Assembly: GCA_021234155.1 (NCBI GenBank)
Contig: JAJEKV010000087.1
Span: 4,261,242 to 4,325,241 of the forward strand
Direction of reading: 5' to 3'
DNA: 64,000 nt
Source of the DNA: Isoetes taiwanensis
Lineage: Eukaryota; Streptophyta; Lycopodiopsida; Isoetales; Isoetaceae
Shown here piece after piece: positions 13,739-26,639 of this stretch (position 1 is its first letter; the number at the start of each line of letters is the position of its first letter). A program made the translations under genes and the position numbers. The notes beneath the pieces were generated by a model, which searched no databases, was not told the DNA's origin, and saw nothing but the letters and a program-made list of their open reading frames with translations.

Positions 13739-16700
13739 TTTGCTACATATTCTAAACGAGGTGCACCCTGGACTACCACCGGTTTTAGAATATGTCGTCG
13801 GATCAAAATAATCAATCCCTAGTGACTAATGTGATTTGTTTTTATCTTAAATCGTATGTTGAAGTCTCTGGACACCTCTCGTTTCGATTATGCTCATTTA
13901 TGATTGGAGACGCCTATGATTTTAAGATGTCAAATACGAGTTTGCCTAAGGTTTTGATGGTATATCGAGCCTCTATACGGTTTTAGAATATGAAATACGG
14001 GGATTCGAACCTCTACCAAAATAACTCAATGTCCTAATAAGACTACTTTAACCAATTTAACTAGTGAGCTAATGTGATTTGTTTTTATCTTAAATCCATG
14101 TTTTTTTTTATAATGACCCATTGAATTGTTTTAGGGATATGGTCTATGGTTGGTTTTATATCTATATCAAACCCCCTCTATGAACCCCGGATTAATGCCC
14201 GACCGCGACTATGTTATTTTGACACCTACATATTCTAAAGCGAGGTGCACCTAAGGTTTTGATGGACTACCACGGTTTTCGGGATCTGGGATTCGAACCT
14301 CTCAAAATGTCAATCCTACGCCCCTAGTGAGCTAATGTGGTTTTATCTTAAATCCATGTTTTTTTATAATGACCCATTGAATTGTTTTAGGGATATGTTG
14401 AAGTCTGGACACCTCTCGTTTCGATTATGCTCATTTATGATTGGATTATGCTCATTTATGATTTTAAGATGTCAAATACGAGTTTGCCTAAGGTTTTGAT
14501 GGTATATCGAGCCTCTATACGGTTTTAGAATATGAAATACGGGGATTCGAACCTCTACCAAAATAACTCAATGTCCTAATAAGACTACTTTAACCAATTT
14601 AACTAGTGAGCTAATGTGATTTGTTTTTATCTTAAATCCATGTTTTTTTTTATAATGACCCATTGAATTGTTTTAGGGATATGGTCTATGGTTTCAAGAA
14701 TTATATCTATATCAAATCCCCCTGGAACCCCCTGTTATTTTGCTACATATTCTAAACGAGGTGCACCCTGGACTACCCAATGTCCTAATAAGACTACTTT
14801 CAATTTCTAGGAGCTAATGGATTTGTTTTTTTTATCAATCCTATAATGCCCGAAGTTAATTGTTTTAGGGATATGGTCTATGTTGAAGTCTCTGGACACC
14901 TCTCGTTTCGATTATGCTCATTTATGATTGGAGACGCCTATGATTTTAAGATGTCAAATACGAGTTTGCCTAAGGTTTTGATGGTATATCGAGCCTCTAT
15001 ACGGTTTTAGAATATGAAATACGGGGATTCGAACCTCTACCAAAATAACTCAATGTCCTAATAAGACTACTTTAACCAATTTAACTAGTGAGCTAATGTG
15101 ATTTGTTTTTATCTTAAATCCATGTTTTTTTTTATAATGACCCATTGAATTGTTTTAGGGATATGGTCTATGGTTTTGCTACATATTCTAAACGAGGTGC
15201 ACCCTGGACTACCACAGTCGTCGGATCTGTCAATCCTACGGCCCAGACTGTATGTTGAAGTCTCTGGACACCTCTCGTTTCGATTATGCTCATTTATGAT
15301 TGGAGACGCCTATGATTTTAAGATGTCAAATACGAGTTTGCCTAAGGTTTTGATGGTATATCGAGCCTCTATACGGTTTTAGAATATGAAATACGGGGAT
15401 TCGAACCTCTACCAAAATAACTCAATGTCCTAATAAGACTACTTTAACCAATTTAACTAGTGAGCTAATGTGATTTGTTTTTATCTTAAATCCATGTTTT
15501 TTTTTATAATGACCCATTGAATTGTTTTAGGGATATGGTCTATGGTTTGAATTATATCTATATTCTAAACGTTAGGTGCACATATTCTGGACTACTGGAC
15601 TACCACCGTCGTCGGATCTGTCAATCCCTACGCCCGCATCGTATGTTGAAGTCTCCGACACCTCTCGTTTCGATTATGCTCATTTATGATTGGAGAGCGC
15701 CTATGATTTTAAGATGTCAAATACTGAGTTTGCCTAAGGTTTTGATGGTATATCGAGCCTCTATACGGTTTTAGAATATGAAATACGGGGATTCGAACCT
15801 CTACCAAAATAACTCAATGTCCTAATAAGACTACTTTAACCAATTTAACTAGTGAGCTAATGTGATTTGTTTTTATCTTAAATCCATGTTTTTTTTTATA
15901 ATGACCCATTGAATTGTTTTAGGGATATGGTCTATGGTTTTGCTACATATTCTAAACGAGGTGCACCCTGGACTACCACAGTCGTCGGATCATTTGTTTT
16001 TATCAATCCTACGGCCCGATATGTATGTTGAAGTCTCTGGACACCTCTCGTTTCGATTATGCTCATTTATGATTGAGACGCCTATGATTTTAAGATGTCA
16101 AATACGAGTTTGCCTAAGGTTTTGATGGTATATCGAGCCTCTATACGGTTTTAGAATATGAAATATTTGGGATTCAACCTCTACCAAAATAACTCAATGT
16201 CCTAATAAGACTACTTTAACCAATTTAACTAGTGAGCTAATGTGATTTGTTTTTATCTTAAATCCATGTTTTTTTTTATAATGACCCATTGAATTGTTTT
16301 AGGGATATGGTCTATGGTTTTGCTACATATTCTAAATTCTAAACGAGGTGCACCCTGGACTACCACCCGGTCGTCGGATCATCAATCCCCCTACGGCCCG
16401 ACTGTATGTTGAAGTCTCTGGACACCTCTCGTTTCGATTATGCTCATTTATGATTGGAGACGCCTATGATTTTAAGATGTCAAATACGAGTTTGCCTAAG
16501 GTTTTGATGGTATATCGAGCCTCTATACGGTTTTAGAATATGAAATCTGGGGATTGAACCTCTACCAAAATAACTCAATGTCCTAATAAGACTACTTTAA
16601 CCAATTTAACTAGTGAGCTAATGTGATTTGTTTTTATCTTAAATCCATGTTTTTTTTTATAATGACCCATTGAATTGTTTTAGGGATATGGTCTATGGTT

Positions 16701-19700
16701 TCAAGAATTATATCTATATCAAATCCCCCTGGAACCCCCTGTTATTTTGCTACATATTCTAAACGAGGTGCACCTAATGGACTACCAATTTAACTACTGA
16801 GCTAATGTGATTTGTTTTTATCGTCGGATCATATTCAATCCTGGACGCCCGGGCCCGTATGTTGAAGTCTCTGGACACCTCTCGTTTCGATTATGCTCAT
16901 TTATGATTGGAGGCGCCTATGATTTTAAGATGTCAAATCTGAAGTTTGCCTAAGGTTTTGATGGTATATCGAGCCTCTATACGGTTTTTTAGAATATGAA
17001 AAATACGGGGATTGAACCTCTACCAAAATAACTCAATGTCCTAATAAGACTACTTTAACCAATTTAACTAGTGAGCTAATGTGATTTGTTTTTATCTTAA
17101 ATCCATGTTTTTTTTATAATGACCCATTGAATTGTTTTAGGGATATGGTCTATGGTTTTGCTACATATTCTAAACGAGGTGCACCCTGGACTACCACAGT
17201 CGTCGGATCTGTCAATCCTACGGCCCAGACTGTATGTTGAAGTCTCTGGACACCCTCTCGTTTCGATTATGCTCATTTATGATTGGAGACGCCTATGATT
17301 TTAAGATGTCAAATACGAGTTTGCCTAAGGTTTTGATGGTATATCGAGCCTCTATACGGTTTTAGAATATGAAATACGGGGATTCGAACCTCTACCAAAA
17401 TAACTCAATGTCCTAATAAGACTACTTTAACCAATTTAACTAGTGAGCTAATGTGATTTGTTTTTATCTTAAATCCATGTTTTTTTTATAATGACCCATT
17501 GAATTGTTTTAGGGATATGGTCTATGGTTTTGCTACATATTCTAAACGAGGTGCACCCTGGACTACCAATCGTCGGATCTGCAATCAATCCTACGACCCA
17601 TCGTATGTTGAAGTCTCTGGACACCTCTCGTTTCGATTATGCTCATTTATGATTGGAGCGCCTATGATTTTAAGATGTCAAATACGAGTTTGCCTAAGGT
17701 TTTGATGGTATATCGAGCCTCTATCACGGTTTTAGAATATGAAATACTGGGGATTTGAACCTCTACCAAAATAACTCAATGTCTTAATAAGACTACTTTA
17801 ACCAATTTAACTAGTGAGCTAATGTGATTTGTTTTTATCTTAAATCCATGTTTTTTTTATAATGACCCATTGAATTGTTTTAGGGATATGGTCTATGGTT
17901 TTTATATCATATTCCTTGTTATTTTGCTACATATTCTAAACGAGGTGCACCTGGACTACCACGGTCGTCGGATCATCAATCCCTACTGGCCCGGATCGTA
18001 TGTTGAAGTCTCTGGACACCTCTCGTTTCGATTATGCTCATTTATGATTGGAGACGCCTATGATTTTAAGATGTCAAATACGAGTTTGCCTAAGGTTTTG
18101 ATGGTATATCGAGCCTCTATACGGTTTTAGAATATGAAATCTGAGGGATTGAACCTCTACCAAAATAACTCAATGTCCTAATAAGACTACTTTAACCAAT
18201 TTAACTACTGAGCTAATGTGATTTGTTTTTATCTTAAATCCATGTTTTTTTTTATAATGACCCATTGAATTGTTTTAGGGATATGGTCTATGGTTTCAAA
18301 AATTATATCTATATCAAATCCCCCTGGAACCCCTGTTATTTTGCTACATATTCTAAACGAGGTGCACCCTGGACTACCATAGGTCGAGCCTCTATCACGG
18401 TTTTAGAATCGTCGGATCTGTCAATCCCGGCCCGGCATCGTATGTTGAAGTCTCTGGACACCTCTCGTTTCGATTATGCTCATTTATGATTGGAGACGCC
18501 TATGATTTTAAGATGTCAAATACGAGTTTGCCTAAGGTTTTGATGGTATATCGAGCCTCTATACGGTTTTAGAATATGAAATACGGGGATTCGAACCTCT
18601 ACCAAAATAACTCAATGTCCTAATAAGACTACTTTAACCAATTTAACTAGTGAGCTAATGTGATTTGTTTTTATCTTAAATCCATGTTTTTTTTATAATG
18701 ACCCATTGAATTGTTTTAGGGATATGGTCTATGGTTTTGCTACATATTCTAAACGAGGTGCACCCTGGACTACCACAGTCGTCGGATCTGTCAATCCTAC
18801 GGCCCAGACTGTATGTTGAAGTCTCTGGACACCTCTCGTTTCGATTATGCTCATTTATGATTGGAGACGCCTATGATTTTAAGATGTCAAATACGAGTTT
18901 GCCTAAGGTTTTGATGGTATATCGAGCCTCTATACGGTTTTAGAATATGAAATACGGGGATTCGAACCTCTACCAAAATAACTCAATGTCCTAATAAGAC
19001 TACTTTAACCAATTTAACTAGTGAGCTAATGTGATTTGTTTTTATCTTAAATCCATGTTTTTTTTATAATGACCCATTGAATTGTTTTAGGGATATGGTC
19101 TATGGTTTTATATCTATGCTACATATTCTAAACGAGGTGCACCCTGGACTACCACGTATGTTGAAGTCGTCGGATCATTTATGATGTCAATCCTACGCCT
19201 AAGGTTTTGATGGTATATATGTTGAAGTCTCTCGGACACCTCTCAAAATATTTCGATTATGCTCATTTATGATTGGAGACGCCTATGATTTTTAAGATGT
19301 CAAATCTGAGAGTTTGCCTAAGGTTTTGATGGTATATCGAGCCTCTATACGGTTTTAGAATATGAAAATCTGGGGATTGAACCTCTACCAAAATAACTCA
19401 ATGTCCTAATAAGACTACTTTAACCAATTTAACTAGTGAGCTAATGTGATTTGTTTTTATCTTAAATCCATGTTTTTTTTATAATGACCCATTGAATTGT
19501 TTTAGGGATATGGTCTATGGTTTTGCTACATATTCTAAACGAGGTGCACCCTGGACTACCACAGTCGTCGGATCTGTCAATCCTACGGCCCAGACTGTAT
19601 GTTGAAGTCTCTGGACACCTCTCTTTTCGATTATGCTCATTTATGATTGGAGAGACGCCTATGATTTTAAGATGTCAAATACGAGTTTGCCTAAGGTTTT

Positions 19701-21080
19701 GATGGTATATCGAGCCTCTATACGGTTTTAGAATATGAAATACGGGGATTCGAACCTCTACCAAAATAACTCAATGTCCTAATAAGACTACTTTAACCAA
19801 TTTAACTAGTGAGCTAATGTGATTTGTTTTTATCTTAAATCCATGTTTTTTTTTTATAATGACCCATTGAATTGTTTTAGGGATATGGTCTATGGTTTTG
19901 CTACATATTCTAAACGAGGTGCACCCTGGACTACCACAGTCGTCGGATCTGTCAATCCTACGGCCCAGACTGTATGTTGAAGTCTCTGGACACCTCTCGT
20001 TTCGATTATGCTCATTTATGATTGGAGACGCCTATGATTTTAAGATGTCAAATACGAGTTTGCCTAAGGTTTTGATGGTATATCGAGCCTCTATACGGTT
20101 TTAGAATATGAAATGGGGATTGAACCTCTACCAAAATAACTCAATGTCCTAATAAGACTACTTTAACCAATTTAACTAGTGAGCTAATGTGATTTGTTTT
20201 TATCTTAAATCCATTTTTTATAATGACCCATTTTTTTTTATAATGACCCATTGAATTGTTTTAGGGATATGGTCTATGGTTTTGCTACATATTCTAAGCG
20301 AGGTGCACTGGACTACCACGATTCGCCGGATCTGTCAATCCCACGGCCCCATCGTATGTTGAAATCTCTGGACACCTCTCGTTTCGATTATGCTCATTTA
20401 TGATTGGAGACGCCTTTGATTTTAAGATGTCAAATACGAGTTTGCCTAAGGTTTTGATGGTATATCGAGCCTCTATACGGTTTTAGAATATGAAATACGG
20501 GGATTCGAACCTCTACCAAAATAACTCAATGTCCTAATAAGACTACTTTAACCAATTTAACTAGTGAGCTAATGTGATTTGTTTTTTCTTAAATCCATGT
20601 TTTTTTTTATAATGACCCATTGAATTGTTTTAGGGATATGGTCTATGGTTTTGCTACATATTCTAAACGAGGTGCACCTGGACTACCACGGTCGTCGGTC
20701 GGATCTGTCAATCCTACGCCCAGATCGTATGTTGAAGTCTCGGACACCTCTCGTTTCGATTATGCTCATTTATGATTGGAGACGCCTTTGATTTTAAGAT
20801 GTCAAATACGAGTTTGCCTAAGGTTTTGATGGTATATCGAGCCTCTATACGGTTTTAGAATATGAAATACGGGGATTCGAACCTCTACCAAAATAACTCA
20901 ATGTCCTAATAAGACTACTTTAACCAATTTAACTAGTGAGCTAATGTGATTTGTTTTTTCTTAAATCCATGTTTTTTTTTATAATGACCCATTGAATTGT
21001 TTTAGGGATATGGTCTATGGTTTCAAGAATTATATCTATATCAAATCCCCCTGGAACCCCCTGTTATTTTGCTACATATT

Positions 21081-24000
21081 CAACCTATATTCTGTGCATC
21101 CATGCAACTGTTGTTAGTCTTAGATATCATGGTAACACCTTAGATATCATGGTAACACCTGTATAATTTAGGTTTTTCACTGTGTAAACCATTGATTCAT
21201 AAACAATAAGTTTACATGTTTAGATATGAATACTTCACACTTGCTCCTTTTCATATGCTTATTGAGTTGGCATTGTACTTCCATATTTCTTCTTCCCAAA
21301 AGGGAACGGTTGCCGCAAATGGTGATGTGCTTGGCCGAAGGAACTCAAGTTCCAACAACTTCTTCCATTGCCTCTTGAGTTCTATTATTTAGCTTTGCAT
21401 CTGGTGTAAAAGTAATTCTGCATTTGATTTTTCTGATTTTCATCTAAAAGGATGTCATGAAGCTCTTTAATTAGATCACAATTGCCTTAGATAACGGATT
21501 GAAACTAAGGTCTTCCTTTATATACTTGCAATTGGGCTCGACAGCTTACAGCTTATGATATATGTGACCTCATCTCTTTTAATGTACTTACCTAGCTTTT
21601 TGGGTGACATCATGCATTGCATGACCGAAATGACTTAACTTTAATTGTAAGGTGCTTGCCATTTGGTACTAGGATGGACATTTCTTGCTCACGGCAATCA
21701 ATTATTCCCTTAGCCGGGTTTTAATTATTCCATGTCTACTATGAGGTCATACTTGTCGCTGATAACTTTGGTGCCGATGCTTAGCTTTGCTCCGCTTAAG
21801 GTGATGTCGAAGTTGACTTTTGTTCCTTTGGTGCTGTGAATTGTTCCATCTTGCCATACTTTCTGGTATAGACTTAGACTTAGGAGTCTTACCATTAGAG
21901 ATATTTGCCATCTAGGAGATGCAAAGTTATGAGTTAATGAATTATTTATATAAGTCCTTTGACCACAAGGTTTTGCCATCAAGACATTTGCTTTGGTCAC
22001 AAAAGTCTATGCAATCGAATAGTTATTCTCATTTTAGATGTAAGCTAGACTCTAGGAATTACATCTTTCTTGGTTATTACCCTCTAGAAATAGTCCCACC
22101 TTTGAGTTGATGCCATCTGAGAAGTTGGCCGGACTTGTTAGATTGCTTCTCTTCTTTGGATCGGATTATTCCTTATGTTGTGGAGATACTCATGTTATAC
22201 ATGGTCAACAATTATCCTAGTAGTGAATCCTGCTTAGCTAGGTGATCAGGCTCACAAAGAGGTTCCAATATGTTGGATATCCATCAACAAATATGTATAA
22301 CTTTAGTTACTCGATACGTTTTTCTTCCCAATCCTTGAAGCTTTGCTCAATTCTTGGGTCCATCTTTTTAAAATAAATAAATAAAAATCCACGCGGAATT
22401 GCTTCCCGATCCATCATGGATGTTATCATCCATCTAGTATATTCGACTGTCTAACCATAGAAATCTGGGCTTGCTAAAAGCTCATCTACTCATCATTCAT
22501 TGGCATAGCAAGGCGATGTTGCCCTCAAGTTGTTGAAGAATCTGACCTCCTTGGAGTTGTTGCATAATCCTTCATAGACCTTTGTCTTTTTGTTGAATAT
22601 CTTCTATTTGTTCTCTTCTGGATGTCTAGGTTGACTTTCCGCATTAGGGGTATCCATACTAATGGACTTGATGACGTGGTTGATGATGCAAGGTCTTTAT
22701 GTCGTTTTTCAAAAGCTTGGAGGTCATGTTCTTCACTCTATAGAATCTTCCATATTGAATCATCATGCCTTGGATGTTAGAAGATTTGAGGATAATTCTT
22801 CTAACTCCTTGTTCGATTGTGTTGTGTTGACTCTATCGATCTCCTTCATGTCTGCTCTTGAGCTTGGCAGTCCCATGTTGCTGATATAAGAGTGATGACA
22901 ATATTGTGTGTTTCACCACTTCAAATTGTTCAACCTCTCCTCCTCCTTAGGAGTTAAGCTTATTCGCATCCATGTGCAAGATCTCTAACCTTGCAGTAAT
23001 CAATTAATACTATTGTGCCTCGTTTTATTGTTGATGGACCTCTAATCTTTAAGGCTAGGGGGTCATCGTGATTATTCTGCAGGGAAATGATGCTATCAAG
23101 GTTGATGTAGCTACCACGGAGAATTGGAGCTGACGATGACGAAGTTGGTTGCAGTCTGACTGCACTCTTATTCTTGAGCAATCTGGCCTCAATGGCGTAT
23201 AATTCATCCTTAGCCAAAGCTTCTCTGTTTGAAGTCTAGATCTAAGACTGCCATGAGCTTGGATGTCTAAGATGGTTGTCCTCCATAGGAGGTGTGCTCG
23301 GTGTCCTCTCTTAGAAACTCCTAATGTAAATAATCGATGAAGTCATTTATTTGTTGGTCGCGGAGCTATGACAATAGCTTGTCATTATGGAGCCCTTTCT
23401 CGGGGCAATATGGCACTTGGAGAATATTCTTGGCTAGAAGATGTTCCTCCCCTACTATGATCGACATCGTAAGTGCCTTGATGCTCATCGGTTATTTAGC
23501 CGCCCTTCTTGGCACTCATATGTTTGTTCTTGATGTCTTAGTTGTACTTTCTGCAGTCTTCCGTTCATTATTTGAGCTTGGCTCTCCTGTTTATCGTGTT
23601 GATCGTTGACCCGATGAAGTTTCGTCTATTTGACAGGCCAAACATGCATAACATAAAACAAATATCGATCTCTACTGACTCTAGAGTTCCTATATGCGAG
23701 TATTCTACTTGCTGAGATGGGTTGGTAACAAGACTCCATGTCTCTGGGTAGGCTCGATGTACTGGGCTAGAATGCATTGACAGAATGGTTTCTAGACAAT
23801 TATCTATGAAATCAAAGGTATGGCTGAAGACACTTGATAATATTGCATCTATAACATATGTTGGCATGTCGTAGCAACAATTGCTAAGCCCTTGGCAACT
23901 AGTTGGATTGCTAAGAAAAAGTCTCAAAAATAAGGCTACTATGTAGACAATGACATGCTTGATAAGTAAGTGAGAAGGACACAAAATGGGATCTATATCT

Positions 24001-24166
24001 GACTTAAGGAAAACTATGGTTTTGGTCTCAATCCTAAGGGTCTTGGTTATAAATATTTTCTAACACTTTAAACTTAAGTATGAATAAAGATTATAAAATC
24101 AAACATAAACGATGCCCGCCCTTAGTGCTTGATCTTGGTCAACCAAGATCATTGCTCTGATACCAT
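21081..24166 (-). mobile_element. Decayed Ty3/gypsy-like retrotransposon interior
   Basis: This stretch is read on the minus strand from the primer-binding site at 24,165 down to the satellite edge. No long open frame survives. Between 22,000 and 21,725 a broken frame shows THNFASPRW, which fits the region just after the catalytic DSGA of retropepsins (the D and G are lost here), and then GTKVISDKYDLIV, which fits the usual ending YDLIxGMDWL. Around 22,330-22,680, fragments spread over shifted frames resemble gag-type protein. Reverse transcriptase and integrase are absent: the element stops where the satellite begins. Family assignment rests on the protease motifs, the primer-binding site and the adjoining LTR-like block. 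Confidence 0.6.
24154..24165 (-). other. Primer-binding site, initiator-tRNA type
   Basis: The minus strand reads TGGTATCAGAGC, the standard primer-binding site of many plant LTR retrotransposons (complementary to the 3' end of initiator tRNA-Met). It lies one base from a block that starts TGTGATG on the plus strand, the expected geometry for a 5' LTR of a minus-strand element. Confidence 0.75.
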
Positions 24167-25290
24167 TGTGATGCTCCTTGCGCTATATACGGCAGCCCGT
24201 GGTATACAACGAAGGACCTTCCCCATCCAACGGCTACACGTCATATGGGCCCTCTGTCTAACTCGTGTCTAGGGTGGCCAGACTATCGAGTAGAGGACAA
24301 AGAGGTGTCATTCCGTCCTGTCCTCTAGGGGTCCCTATATCAGCGGAAGCAAAACATATAAACATAAGCACTAGCAATAACATAACAACAATAAACTACT
24401 CCGTAGGATAGTGATAATCCATCCATCCATCCATGTCATCGAATATAACAATACAACAAATGCAACAAATAGAGGCTCCTACCCAGGGCTCAGACTCAAG
24501 GGGGAGTCGACTGACGGCTGGGGGCCTCCAGATAGAACAGACCGAGTTATGGCAATGACTTGGGCTGGAAATAGACAATGGCTAGGGTTGACCATTCCAT
24601 CTGCCCCTCATGTGCATACTTTGCAGATAGGCTAAATCAGGCTCTGACGTGACTGTAACATGCCGGAGACGTAATCCCATGGTATCACCCAACAAGACTA
24701 CTCTGGGTTGCATCTCCTCGGTCTGATGAGGTAGGAAGGGTTGCATCTCCCCCTCCCGGAGTGCAGTGGCTCCATGTGCGGCTAGAGGATCGTGACGACA
24801 CACGTCCATACTCGATTGAACTCCCCAAAACAAGATCCAAGCCGACACTTGCAACTCTTGAGAGTCAGGGCGACACCATTGACCCAATAAGTTCGGAACC
24901 ATACCCAGCCCACACGAAGTGATCGACTATGAGCCTAGCCCGCTATGGGTCTCCAGTAGCCGCGCTCAGCAGGGACCTCCCTCCACTTTGCCACTGGCCC
25001 CGTTATATGGTGCTCAGTCACTCCATAGACTCCGTAGCCAGGTGGGCTCTATGCACAGGCCGCATAATAATGGGAACTAATGGGTCTAAACTAGGAGCAT
25101 CATCTAAATAATGGCTACTAGGTCTCTACCCCCCTTTCCAATACACAAGAGGTGCAAACATCCCCAAGGCTTACAAACGACAAGAAGAAGCCCCGCACGT
25201 TCTTCCCCTAAGATGGACCACCTACCATGATGATGTAACTGTAGTGACAGCAAGACTGCCATGGTCTCTGCGTCCGATGTAAAATACATT
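24167..25290 (-). mobile_element. LTR of the Ty3/gypsy remnant (right border uncertain)
   Basis: The block abuts the primer-binding site and starts TGTGATGCTCC on the plus strand, so it ends in CA on the element's own strand. It is richer in GC than the flanks and has no coherent reading frame. Its middle (24,590-24,635) matches a second block at 61,810-61,855 over CCATCTGCCCC and GCATACTTTGCAGATAGGCT, so the family has at least two copies here. I set the far border near 25,290, where composition changes; no target-site duplication is visible. Confidence 0.5.
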
Positions 25291-26205
25291 GTAACTATTC
25301 AATTTATTAATAAAAATTCTTTTTCAACTACAACTTTGGTTTCAATCTGTAATGAAATTCCTTTGTTTGAGTTGTATTCTTCTTGCTCTTGACTCGCGAT
25401 CCGAGAAAACAGGGGGAAAGATTGGACCCACCCTAACAGAGAAATATTCAAATTCTGGACAGTCTTGAAGTCCGAATAGTTTTCCCTCGTCCTTTTTGTG
25501 TAAAATAGCAGGCTTCCAAAAAAAGTGGGAATGGAATGAGACCCACTTTAATTAAATGCGACTTTCAAGCAAAGTAAAAAATTTGAGGCCACTCATAATG
25601 AATGGCATAATGGAAGCAAGGAAGCAAGTACGGGATGTCCCACGTCAAATACGTATCCATTTTATCGGGATTCTGACATTTAAACTGCATTTGCTTGTGA
25701 TTAGATCGCTGCAAGCTTTGCTGCTGAAGGTTCTGGAATGGCAGATCTTCGAGAATGGAATGGATTCTATGGGGAAGATGATTCTTGTAAGAAACAATAG
25801 TTGAGTTGCTTCATGTGAGCTTATTTCAACTAAATTCATGATGGAATGAATCTAGTACTGAAGATGCCTCTGTGAAGAAATAATCATTGAGCTACGATAC
25901 GTGAGCTCTGAAATGCCAAATTATGTTGAGAAGGCTCTAAAAGGTATCTTAATAGGTAGGTTCAGCCATCGACTTGAATGCGTTTATTGGGCGGGTTTTA
26001 CTTTTCTGTCAGCTATGTATTTGTTAATTTGGATTTTAACGAAAAAACTATGCTATTTATAGTTTCCTGTTTGTGCTTCTGTATGGTCTATTTATTAATC
26101 TATGTGATTTATAGTTTCATGTTTATGCATTTGCATGGTCTAATTGCTTAGGAAGGTAACAACTAATTTTCAAACTAGTTTACTTAGTGATTTCAAGGGA
26201 GAATA
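25291..26205. other. Intergenic stretch, nothing recognised
   Basis: AT-rich sequence with only short chance frames. No protein family, RNA gene or terminal inverted repeat was recognised. Confidence 0.4.
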
Positions 26206-26208
26206 TTA

Positions 26209-26318
26209 CTTACAAAGATTGTTGGAATCTTTTATACTAGAGTGATTAAACATATCACCTTTCCTACAACTATTCTTGGAATCATCACAGGAGGATAGAA
26301 TTCCAATAATCTTTGTGG
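26209..26318. repeat. Short inverted repeat, hairpin-like
   Basis: ACAAAGATTGTTGGAATC near 26,211 is answered near 26,298 by its near-complement GAATTCCAATAATCTTTGT. The arms are about 20 bp with a few mismatches around a 65-bp spacer. It may be a small MITE. A relative of the left part recurs near 29,173. Confidence 0.45.
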
Positions 26319-26639
26319 GATTCAAGTGAGAAGTTCGATGAAATCCTTTTATGCTAACATAAAAGCTATTAAACACTGGATTAAAGGCTAGTCTAAAGTC
26401 AGATTTCTGGAAAGAAAAAGGGAAGAAAATGGTTACTTAGAGCAAACGAAGATAATTAGATCCGCACTTCAAGATGACCCCTTTAACATCTATCTTCAAG
26501 ATCAGCAGGAGAAGGTAAAAAAATCCATCAAAATATTACCTTCTTACTCAATTCTCTGATGCTTTTGGTGTCTACTTAAATTTGCAGAAGAGTGTTATAA
26601 TTGGTGACATTGATCAGAACACTATTGCTGGTATCGAGG

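Larger units (their letters stand above)
62..21080. repeat. Satellite array, about 372-bp unit, 54 copies
   Basis: I followed the shared motif GATGGTATAT along the array. It occurs 54 times in unit context, first at 324 and last at 20,828. Spacing is most often 367-396 bp, with clean units of 371-375 bp (for example 3,283 to 3,655). Short spacings (245, 246, 272) are internally deleted units; long ones (411-542) carry extra sequence. A unit on the plus strand has, in order, a conserved block from TATGTTGAAGTC to GATGGTATATCGAGCC, a tRNA-like block read from the minus strand, a T tract of about 7-17 Ts, the motif AATGACCCATTGAATTG, and a variable CG-rich block. The left edge fades near position 62 and the right edge breaks sharply near 21,080. 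The recurring 60-109 codon reading frames are by-products of the repeat and are not genes. A 372-bp period is about two nucleosome repeats, as in many plant satellites. Function is unknown. Confidence 0.95.

Noticed and set aside
1092-20104. Small proteins of 60-109 residues encoded in the satellite
   Set aside because: The frames exist only because the unit lacks stops in one phase. Start points and N-termini differ with every indel and there is no sign of selection on the protein.
62-21080. CRISPR-like array of repeats and variable spacers
   Set aside because: The unit is far too long, the constant part exceeds the variable part, and the variable part derives from the unit itself; this is plant DNA.
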